NCBI GenBank assembly: GCA_964236585.1
Contig: CAXSFE010000048.1
Coordinates: 1-25,832, forward strand
DNA from: CAXSEF01 sp964236585
GTDB taxonomy: Bacteria; Pseudomonadota; Alphaproteobacteria; Acetobacterales; Acetobacteraceae
DNA: 25,832 nt
Direction of reading: 5' to 3'
Within the stretch, counting starts at the first letter, position 1. The number at the start of each line of letters is the position of its first letter. The translations under genes were made by a program, and so were the position numbers. Of this stretch, positions 8,394-14,145 are shown piece by piece. The notes beneath the pieces are model-generated. The model had not been told where the DNA came from. It saw nothing but the letters and a program-made list of their open reading frames with translations, and made no database searches.

Positions 8394-9455
8394 CTACGCC
8401 ACGCCCAGCGCCCGGATCAGCCCGAGGCTGACCACGCCGAGCACCACCAGCGACAACGTCACCGCCGCCGTCACTCGCACGCCGGCTTTCGCCACAACGC
8501 GCACGTCCACCCCGAGTCCCAGCGCCGCCATCGACACCGTCGTCAGCAGGCTCGCCGCCACGGTGATCGGGTGCAGCAAGGACGGCGGGATCAGCCCGGC
8601 CGAGCGCAGCGCCAGCACCGTCAGAAACCCCACGATGAACCACGGCACCAGCTCGTGCAGCGCAGGCTGCCCCCGCGCCGGCCGCTCGCCGGCAGTCACC
8701 GCCGGCGCCGCCTCGTCCACCGCGTCGCGCAGCCGGCGCGTCAGCAGCGACAGCGACAGCACCACCGGCCCGAGCATCAGCACCCGCACCAGCTTGACCA
8801 CGGTGCCCACCTGGTTGCTCAGCGCCCCGATCGGCAGCGTCGCCGCCAGCACCTGCGGCACCGCATACACCGTCAGCCCTGCCAGCACGCCGTACTGCGT
8901 CAGCGACATCGCCAGGATCGGCACCAGCAGCGGCAGCAGCAACACCACGACCACGCCCAGCACCGCGGTGAACGCGATCGAGGATGCGACGTCGTCGCCA
9001 TCCGCCCCGATCACTGGCGCCACTGCCGCGATCGCCGAGTTGCCGCAGATCGAGTTGCCGCACGCCACCAGAATCGCCATGCGCTGCGAAAGCCCCAGCA
9101 CGCGGCAGATCGCGTAGCTGGTGGCGATCGCCACCGCGACCACCGCCACGATCCCGCCCAGCAGACCAGGCCCCAGCGCCAGCACCGTCCGCGCGCTTAC
9201 CGACGCGCCGAGCATCACCACCGCAACCTCGAGCAGCGTCTTGGCACTGAAGCCGATCCCAGCCCGGAACCGCGCGCCAGGTGTCCAAGCGGTGCGGATC
9301 GCCACCCCGAGCAGGATGGCCAGCACCAGCGCCTCCAGGTATGGCTCGCCGACGCAGGCGACCTCTGCCCGCTGCAGCAGGCCGGCAACGACGGTGACAA
9401 GAACGCAGAGCGCCAGACCCGGCGCAAGGCGAGGAACGGTGGAGACCAGTGACAT
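8394..9455 (-). CDS. YeiH/UPF0324 family polytopic membrane protein (putative sulfate exporter family)
   Basis: The ~353-residue, very hydrophobic inner-membrane protein has about ten predicted helices. It contains the family's conserved CGNSICGNSAIAAVAPVIGA block in the middle, and EALVLAILLGVAIR and FSAKTLLEVAVVMLGASVS in the first third. Databases name the family putative sulfate exporters, but transport activity is poorly established (family knowledge). The ATG at 9455 is chosen over a GTG at 9479 because AAGGG lies about 9 bases upstream of it and the extra eight residues are not hydrophobic. No LysR regulator is adjacent in this window, although one is common beside yeiH homologues. Palindromes upstream (9531-9553, 9595-9602) could be regulatory. 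Confidence 0.87.
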   Translation of the reverse strand: MSLVSTVPRLAPGLALCVLVTVVAGLLQRAEVACVGEPYLEALVLAILLGVAIRTAWTPGARFRAGIGFSAKTLLEVAVVMLGASVSARTVLALGPGLLGGIVAVVAVAIATSYAICRVLGLSQRMAILVACGNSICGNSAIAAVAPVIGADGDDVASSIAFTAVLGVVVVLLLPLLVPILAMSLTQYGVLAGLTVYAVPQVLAATLPIGALSNQVGTVVKLVRVLMLGPVVLSLSLLTRRLRDAVDEAAPAVTAGERPARGQPALHELVPWFIVGFLTVLALRSAGLIPPSLLHPITVAASLLTTVSMAALGLGVDVRVVAKAGVRVTAAVTLSLVVLGVVSLGLIRALGVA

Positions 9456-9530
9456 GTTGCTGCGCCCTTGTTGCTGCACGGCAGTAATAGCGCCGGGCGG
9501 GCGATCTCGATAACAACGTGTTCCGTTCGA

Positions 9531-9603
9531 ACTGATCGCGAAAGAAGATCAGTCAGGCGGGGCCAAGCTCTTCCTCCATGGCCCAGCGGAAGCTCTGATC
9601 AGT
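9531..9603. promoter_or_regulatory. Cluster of ACTGATC/GATCAGT palindromic sites upstream of the yeiH-like gene
   Basis: ACTGATC (9531-9537) and GATCAGT (9547-9553) form a perfect 7-base inverted repeat with a 9-base spacer. The palindrome CTGATCAG follows at 9595-9602, giving another GATCAGT. They lie 75-150 bases upstream of the yeiH-like start and could bind a regulator; no -10/-35 pair was convincing. Confidence 0.3.
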
Positions 9604-9617
9604 GGTGCCCGGACCCG

Positions 9618-9720
9618 TAAAAGGCCATGGGGCCTTTTGAGCCTCGCCCTGAAAAGTGGATTCTCAAGGCAATTGCCTTGAGCGGGGTCCAGGGGCAGAG
9701 CCCCTGGCCTTCCTTTGTCT
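9618..9720 (-). repeat. Dispersed multi-hairpin repeat, copy F, minus orientation
   Basis: Read on the minus strand it has the same order as the other copies: CCAGGGGCTCTGCCCCTGG (9689-9707), the perfect palindrome CTCAAGGCAATTGCCTTGAG (9663-9682) in the SL2 position, and an AAAAGGCC/GGGCCTTTT hairpin (9619-9638). Its orientation suggests it once followed a minus-strand gene located to its right, such as the remnant at 10019-10250. Confidence 0.8.
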
Positions 9721-10018
9721 CACCGACAAGGCAACCCAGTGTCACGCCCCACCGGGAGGCTCTCGGAGGCCTGCGCCTTCCACATCCACAGCTTGGCCAC
9801 AGCAGGCTGCGCGTAGCCGGCACGTGCCTACATCCAGCACCAGAATCGCCCGGCACCGTGACAGCGGTGGCGCAGCTGATCCTGCGGCGGCTCGGTGCAT
9901 CTGCTCCTGTCGAGCCGACCCAGCCGGGAGCCGCCGCACCTCTCGATCCAAGGGGTGCGTGCCCTGCATTGAAGCCTCAAGCGAACCGCCTCGGCCACGA
10001 TGCGGAGCGGTAATCCGT

Positions 10019-10303
10019 CTAGAAGTCCAAGCGCATCAGGTGCTGGTCGGACATGACGCCATGGCCGGCCGTCGTGTCGACGGTCATGACCACGCCAGCC
10101 TTGCCGGTCGCACCCATGTCGGGAATCGCGGCCGGTGTCGCCACGTACCCGCGTCGGATGTCGGCAGTAGGGTGCATGGACGACGGCAGGAAGTCGAAGC
10201 CGATGAAGTCGTTGGTCATCAAAATAGGCCCCTGGATGCAGGTGAGATCGCGACTGTTCCACTTATTGATAAACCGACGATTAAGATGGGCGGCAGGGCT
10301 CAA
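10019..10303 (-). pseudogene. Probable 3' fragment of an unidentified gene
   Basis: The minus-strand frame encodes up to 94 residues and ends at TAG 10019-10021. From about residue 24 the sequence looks protein-like (PILMTNDFIGFDFLPSSMH, then GVVMTVDTTAGHGVMSDQHL), while the first ~23 residues look random. The VDTTAGHG string resembles the region around the catalytic histidine of S9-family (prolyl oligopeptidase) serine peptidases, but there is too little sequence to assign it. No upstream part of such a peptidase is seen. I read it as a truncated remnant; it may also be a small intact gene starting at the ATG at 10219. Confidence 0.35.
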
Positions 10304-10557
10304 GCCGCCCGATCACGTGGTCCGAACCGCGCTGCCGACACTGGCCTGCTCCGGCCAGCGTGGTGCCCAACGCCTGCCGCGATCAGACAGGCCTTCGCGT
10401 CCCGGCTGCCGGCGGGACGCAAGGGCCGGACGGACTCGCGGCGGTGAGCCGGGCGCCACGGTCAACCCTGTCATGCTCCGGACTCCTGAGGACCGGGTTA
10501 ACCGACGTCGAACGCGGCATTCCACCTATGGAAGGGTATAGATCGTGCCGGATGCGC

Positions 10558-10824
10558 TCACAGCGGTATCAATCTCAGCACGCCCCGCACCACCCGCATG
10601 GCGTTTCCGATCGCCGGGCACCAGAGCCACATCGCGGCGGCGCACACCCAGGCCGGCCCGATCAGAAGCTGCCCCAGCGCGACGCCAAGGCCGGGCGACC
10701 TGCCATCCCCAGGCACGAGCCACAGCGACGGTGCCCCGGTGGCGCATGGGGTGGGCAGGAAGTGCGACCCCACTGCGAGGTGGAAGCTGGATGCAACGGG
10801 CTGGGAAGGCGAGCGATCGGGCAT
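10558..10824 (-). CDS. Small hypothetical membrane protein
   Basis: The 88-residue ORF has a GAGG ribosome-binding-like sequence 5 bases before the ATG at 10822-10824 and third codon positions rich in G/C, which supports coding. A hydrophobic stretch around residues 47-70 (LGQLLIGPAWVCAAAMWLW) could be a single membrane helix; three or four cysteines and several tryptophans are present. No family is recognised. It lies in the accessory stretch between the yeiH-like gene and tRNA-Gly, and overlapping ORFs in other frames leave the call uncertain. Confidence 0.35.
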   Translation of the reverse strand: MPDRSPSQPVASSFHLAVGSHFLPTPCATGAPSLWLVPGDGRSPGLGVALGQLLIGPAWVCAAAMWLWCPAIGNAMRVVRGVLRLIPL

Positions 10825-11184
10825 GGATACCTCGTGCGGACACCCGATGTTGCCCGTCTAGTGTCTCGCCTGGTTGACAACATCGATCAGCCCTCGTGGC
10901 AAAGCTGCCTGTTTTGCCTCAATCCTACGCAGTCGTGAACGACAAGAATCGATCTGCGTCAGGCCCGTTTCATCAATCGCACGCTGCGGATTCCTTATGC
11001 TTTGATCGAGATGTTTATGCTCTGGTCATAATATGGACTAACCCAGTTTATTGTCTTACCGGATTTATTGGTCATTTTCACGAAGCGTTCGATCCTCGGA
11101 CGTTTCCTCCCCAACTCTGTGACGCTTGGATCAGCCGCAAAGCAGTTCCGAGCGTCACCTTTTTTCTGGAAGCAACGCCCAACT
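10825..11184. other. AT-richer intergenic stretch without a recognisable gene
   Basis: Base composition drops clearly between about 10900 and 11100 (runs such as TGGTCATAATATGG and TTTATTGGTCATTTTC) compared with the very GC-rich flanks, suggesting foreign origin or a regulatory region. The TAATAT at 11029-11034 could serve as a -10 for the small gene at 11185, but no well-spaced -35 is seen. Confidence 0.45.
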
Positions 11185-11439
11185 ATGCCTGACTACCGTA
11201 TATTTCACATGAGCGATCAGGGGCACATCAAGGATGCCGCAGTCATAGTGTGCAGCAGCATTGATGAGCTCAAAGACTTCATACTTCACTACCTGATCTC
11301 TGACAGGAACATAGAGGTATGGAGCGGAGCGGAACTGGTATACAAGAGCCCAAATTTGTTCCTGCACAGGAACTTGGCGGTCTCTCTTACATACAAGAGC
11401 GGCCTGAAAGAGTCCGACGACGTCTCTTCGTTGTCGTAG
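11185..11439 (+). CDS. Small conserved-type hypothetical protein (84 residues)
   Basis: The reading frame is open from further upstream, but the ATG at 11185 starts a recognisable pattern, MPDYRIFHMSDQGHI, then SIDELKDFIL and NIEVWSGAELVY. It resembles the short alphaproteobacterial proteins of the form MP-x-YR-(I/L) ... DGHI ... D-(I/V)-E-(L/V)-W-x-GAR-x-V, which are common in rhizobia and methylobacteria and have no known function. The last ~25 residues extend past the usual end of such proteins. The ribosome binding site is weak. Codon use is less GC-biased than in the metabolic operons, in line with an acquired segment. Confidence 0.6.
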   Translation: MPDYRIFHMSDQGHIKDAAVIVCSSIDELKDFILHYLISDRNIEVWSGAELVYKSPNLFLHRNLAVSLTYKSGLKESDDVSSLS

Positions 11440-11704
11440 ATTTCACCCTCTTGATCGCTTCCTGTCTGCCACCCGTTCCCGCTTCGACGGCTGCAGAGCC
11501 TTCCCCATCTCTTGCGGCCGGGCTCCTCCCCACCGGGCCCGTGGTCGCGTCGCTCCTGAACGGCCACGCTCGACCAATCTTCTCGCCCCACCTCTCAACC
11601 ATTGGATTCCCGAACGGCAGTAGGTCGCGAGCCCTGAACTGCGCGAGGAACGTCGGCATTGTCGCCCACAGCGTCAGAAGCTCCAGTGCTTCGCACTGCA
11701 GCAA
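11387..11704 (-). CDS. Doubtful hypothetical ORF
   Basis: The 105-residue minus-strand frame begins with a plausible stretch (MLQCEALELLTLWATMPTF, then ARDLLPFGNPMVERWG) with GC-rich third positions, then degrades into low-complexity Arg/Thr/Lys-rich sequence that overlaps the end of the 11185-11439 gene. It may be the 5' piece of a decayed gene. No family is recognised. Confidence 0.22.
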   Translation of the reverse strand: MLQCEALELLTLWATMPTFLAQFRARDLLPFGNPMVERWGEKIGRAWPFRSDATTGPVGRSPAARDGEGSAAVEAGTGGRQEAIKRVKSTTTKRRRRTLSGRSCM

Positions 11705-11854
11705 ATATCCACCGCCTAAGGATTGATGTTCCCTCAGATTACAAATACCGGATCAGGTGGGTAGCCCCTATTATTTAGTGGATGCGCGATGCCGGCTGGT
11801 GGCAGCATCGTTCTTAGGCGGAGCATGAAGTTGACCGCCGCAAGGGAGGGTCGG

Positions 11855-12124
11855 ATGGCAGATGCTGACCATGATCAGAAGAGGCTAGGCTGGAGCGAAC
11901 GGGCGCGTTCAGCCGTTACCAGCCTGACTCGGGCACAAATCCTTCAGGCTGCTGCCGGAATTGCCGTGGTGACGTTCGGCTTGGCAGCAGCGGGTGGCGC
12001 CGACTGGGCGGTTGTTGCGGCGCGCCAGTCGATGCACGGGCGAATGGCCCTGTATGCCCGGTATACTCCCCGTGCCTCGATGGTGCACGTTGGGTTCATT
12101 CAAATTGCGGAAAACACGCCTTAG
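11855..12124 (+). CDS. Small hypothetical protein with one membrane segment
   Basis: The 89-residue protein starts at the ATG at 11855, preferred over an in-frame upstream start at 11789 because GGGAGG lies just 5 bases before it. The N-terminus is charged and hydrophilic (MADADHDQKRLGWSERARS), followed by a hydrophobic stretch at about residues 32-50 (QAAAGIAVVTFGLAAAGGA) that fits a single helix or signal anchor. No domain is recognised. It lies in the accessory stretch, and its stop is followed by the 14-base direct repeats at 12141-12176. Confidence 0.5.
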   Translation: MADADHDQKRLGWSERARSAVTSLTRAQILQAAAGIAVVTFGLAAAGGADWAVVAARQSMHGRMALYARYTPRASMVHVGFIQIAENTP

Positions 12125-12140
12125 TACAATCTGCCCTGCA

Positions 12141-12176
12141 TGCGCGCAGGTAGACCTATAGGTGCGCGCAGGTAGA
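12141..12176. repeat. Pair of 14-base direct repeats around a palindromic 8-mer
   Basis: TGCGCGCAGGTAGA occurs at 12141-12154 and again at 12163-12176, separated by the self-complementary octamer CCTATAGG. The repeat period is 22 bases, close to two helical turns. It lies just after the stop of the 89-residue gene and about 100 bases from the 3' end of the DUF2934 gene. Confidence 0.75.
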
Positions 12177-12277
12177 AACTTGGTTCTGTCTGATGCTATC
12201 AGCCAGTATCCGATCAGGCTGTATGTGACTTGGTGACAAGCGCCAGTGCCGACCACCGGCACTATGCGTCTTTGCTG

Positions 12278-12637
12278 CTAGGCTACCAAGCCAAGGTGCT
12301 CGGCCGCACAGGCTTTGTGCCAGTACTGCTCGGCTTGGTCGTCCGGGCAACCTGCCTCCTGCCACAAGAAGTATGCATGGGTGCGGATGTGCTGTTCGGT
12401 CCGCTCTTCCGCCTGTTGCTTGGTCACGAGGACGTCGCCGAATGGCGCGAGTTGGCCGCCTCGGCTGACATGCACCCGGGCATGCAGGGTGCCCTCTTCC
12501 GCCTCAGGCACGAGATGCAGGTCGGTGGCAACCTTGAGAGCTTCCCGAGGGGCAACGATCTCGTCCTCGACCGCGACTGGAAAGACATGCAGGACCGTAT
12601 CCCGGGCGTTCAGCACATCGACCAGACATTCTTTCAT
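12278..12637 (-). CDS. DUF2934-domain protein
   Basis: The 119-residue protein starts at the ATG at 12635-12637 with AAAGGG about 6 bases upstream. The C-terminal part, about residues 83-110, contains IRTHAYFLWQEAGCPDDQAEQYWHKA, matching the DUF2934 pattern (I-x-x-x-AY-x-LWE-x-AG-x-P-x-x-x-x-x-x-x-W-x-x-A). The function is unknown. The N-terminal ~65 residues (NARDTVLHVFPVAVEDEI, HLVPEAEEGTLHARVHVSRGG) form a separate region I do not recognise. Genes of this type are often small stress- or plasmid-associated genes in alphaproteobacteria, which suits the accessory context. An imperfect palindrome lies about 65-90 bases upstream of its start. Confidence 0.65.
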   Translation of the reverse strand: MKECLVDVLNARDTVLHVFPVAVEDEIVAPREALKVATDLHLVPEAEEGTLHARVHVSRGGQLAPFGDVLVTKQQAEERTEQHIRTHAYFLWQEAGCPDDQAEQYWHKACAAEHLGLVA

Positions 12638-12997
12638 GGCGCACCCTTTAAGTTGAACCCGCCGGACTAAATCAGCCGTCCTGAGACGAGCGGGTGTTCG
12701 GAATACCTAAGTTCTTAAGGTAGAACGGATAATCATCGGTTAACGCCAGCCAGCGGCATGATGGCAGCAAAAGCCGGTCTGCGCTGGACCTTCGGCAATG
12801 ACGGCTCGGGCCTGGCATGCAGCGCCACGTCTCCGATTGCCCACTAAGCAAAGCCGAGAATTTATAATTCGTTGCTAGACCGTATCACGCAGGCACCAAT
12901 GGCCGGCCGATCTTGCAGCCGACTCCAGGCGTGGTTGGTGATCGGTGCCTGACCCGGAACCAGCGCCCGTTGTCTGCTGTCTGAACTGGTAAACCAC
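12638..12997. other. Intergenic region between the DUF2934 gene and tRNA-Gly
   Basis: No gene is supported. It contains an imperfect palindrome ACCTAAGTTCTTAAGGT near 12704-12722, a short AT-rich palindrome GAATT-TAT-AATTC near 12858-12870, and the inverted pair AGGCACC (12891-12897) / GGTGCCT (12944-12950), which lies downstream of the tRNA in its reading direction and might help end its transcript. Confidence 0.45.
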
Positions 12998-13072
12998 TGG
13001 AGCGGGCGAAGGGATTCGAACCCTCGACCCCAACCTTGGCAAGGTTGTGCTCTACCCCTGAGCTACGCCCGC
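12998..13072 (-). tRNA. tRNA-Gly (anticodon GCC)
   Basis: On the minus strand the gene starts GCGGGCGTAGCTCAGGGGTA, has the anticodon loop TTGCCAA (GCC, plus-strand 13038-13040), the T-arm GGGTTCGAATCCC and the acceptor end CGCCCGCTCCA. The 7-bp acceptor stem pairs perfectly, and the 3' CCA is encoded in the DNA. It reads codons GGC and GGU. Its 3' end faces the atypical region 9456-12997. Confidence 0.97.
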
Positions 13073-13077
13073 GCTCC

Positions 13078-13108
13078 GTGATGCGGCGTTCTAGCCACGC
13101 CGCATCAC
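13078..13108. promoter_or_regulatory. Perfect 11-base inverted repeat over the tRNA-Gly promoter
   Basis: GTGATGCGGCG (13078-13088) and CGCCGCATCAC (13098-13108) are exact reverse complements separated by 9 bases. The dyad encloses the proposed -10 element and most of the spacer, so it may be an operator. Confidence 0.6.
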
Positions 13109-13116
13109 GATTGCAA
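13088..13116 (-). promoter_or_regulatory. Probable sigma-70 promoter of tRNA-Gly
   Basis: On the minus strand TTGCAA (13116-13111) is followed after exactly 17 bases by TAGAAC (13093-13088). The tRNA begins about 15 bases further on, leaving a leader of roughly 9 bases. Spacing and hexamers fit strong stable-RNA promoters of alphaproteobacteria. Confidence 0.6.
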
Positions 13117-13485
13117 GCCGGGTCACGGGACGCCTCGTCCGCTGGCGGCATCACGGCGGCATGCAGCGCCAGGCCCCTGCCCGTCCTTCCGCGCGCTTCC
13201 AACCAACGCACCCTGGGCAAGCGTGCGCCCGACCCCACCTGCCCGGTCTGATCATCCCGACACCGTGCCGTAGCCCTGCGGCCCGGCCCGGAGTGGACGG
13301 AACGCCGACGCAATCGCCAACTCCGCGACGTGATTTGACGCTGTCTATGCCTCAATGTAGCCACGAAGTGCTCCAAACACCGAAAGGCGGTTTGACTTGC
13401 CCCTGACTGCCCCGAACCGAACCGCCACCCCTGCGGCACCCTGGCGCCCGTCGCCTCCTTCCGCCGCGTCGCGGCCCGCCGCCTG
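13117..13485. other. Intergenic region upstream of the act-cox operon
   Basis: No gene is supported; short ORFs here show no motif. It must contain the promoter of the respiratory operon unless transcription starts inside. Two TTGAC boxes (TTGACG at 13335-13340 and TTGACT near 13391-13396) are possible -35 elements, but no good -10 at 16-18 bases is seen for either. Confidence 0.45.
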
Positions 13486-14145
13486 ATGCGTCAGCTGTTC
13501 GCCCCCGGCGCCGACGCGATCTTCCGCTTCTGGATCGCCGTCCTGACCGGCGGCCTCGCCCTCGGCCTGCTGGTGTTCGCCGGCATCTGGACCTCGTCCT
13601 ACAGCAGCACCGTGGGCGTGGCGCCCGCGCAGCCGGTGCCGTTCAGCCACAAGCACCACTCCGGCGAGCTCGGCATCGACTGCCGCTACTGCCATCAGCA
13701 GGTCGAGGTGAACGCGTCCGCCGGCATCCCGCCGACCTGGACCTGCATGACCTGCCACAGCCAGATCTGGACCAACTCCGAGATGCTCGCCCCCGTCCGC
13801 GACAGCCTGGCCGACGACAAGCCGCTGCGCTGGACCCGGGTGAACCGCCTCCCCGACTACGTCTACTACAACCACTCGATCCACGTGACCAAGGGCATCG
13901 GCTGCTCCACGTGCCACGGCGACGTGACCTCGATGCAGATGACCTACCGCGCCCACGCCTTCGAGATGGCGTTCTGCATCAACTGCCACCGGGCGCCCGA
14001 GAAATGGATACGTCCCGCCGCGCAGATCTGGAACATGGAATGGCAGCCCGCGGATGACCAGGCGAAGATCGGCCCCCAGCTCGTCGCCCAGAACGGCATC
14101 CGCAACCCCGGGGTGCTGACCGACTGCTCGATCTGCCACCGATGA
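13486..14145 (+). CDS. actA: Alternative complex III subunit ActA, pentaheme cytochrome c
   Basis: The 219-residue protein has one N-terminal membrane anchor (about residues 14-34) and five CxxCH heme-binding motifs at 66-70, 87-91, 140-144, 164-168 and 214-218. The number and order match ActA of alternative complex III, which takes electrons from the iron-sulfur subunit and passes them toward the monoheme subunit in the periplasm. The sequences VPFSHKHHSGELGIDCRYCH and TWTCMTCHSQIWTNSEML are hallmark ActA segments. The ATG at 13486 has no clear ribosome binding site, but the protein start fits the family. The stop overlaps actB by ATGA. Compact for the family; the last heme motif is at the very C-terminus. 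Confidence 0.95.
   Translation: MRQLFAPGADAIFRFWIAVLTGGLALGLLVFAGIWTSSYSSTVGVAPAQPVPFSHKHHSGELGIDCRYCHQQVEVNASAGIPPTWTCMTCHSQIWTNSEMLAPVRDSLADDKPLRWTRVNRLPDYVYYNHSIHVTKGIGCSTCHGDVTSMQMTYRAHAFEMAFCINCHRAPEKWIRPAAQIWNMEWQPADDQAKIGPQLVAQNGIRNPGVLTDCSICHR

Larger units (their letters stand above)
9456..10018. other. Gene-poor region upstream of the yeiH-like gene
   Basis: No convincing complete gene is visible. It contains the palindromes at 9531-9553 and 9595-9602, repeat copy F, and about 300 bases of GC-rich sequence whose short ORFs on both strands have no recognisable motif. On the minus strand a short frame ending near 9560 reads TDQSFRWAMEEELGPA before a stop, which could be the tail of a lost gene; this is weak. 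Confidence 0.5.

Noticed and set aside
8346..9452. Plus-strand frame of 368 residues opposite the yeiH-like gene
   Set aside because: Arg/Gln/His-rich antisense sequence; the minus strand encodes a coherent ten-helix membrane protein with family motifs.
12998..13023. A direct repeat of the tRNA-Gly 3' end marking an att site
   Set aside because: I looked for a second copy of the acceptor/T-arm sequence in 9456-12997 and saw none, so no attachment site pair is annotated.
13335..13396. Promoter of actA with TTGACG or TTGACT as -35
   Set aside because: Neither box has a convincing -10 at 16-18 bases, so no promoter is called.
12885..13439. A 184-residue minus-strand frame running through the tRNA gene
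   Set aside because: It covers the tRNA and its promoter, and the translation (for example SSGVEHNLAKVGVEGSNPFARS) is the familiar spurious product of reading through a tRNA gene.
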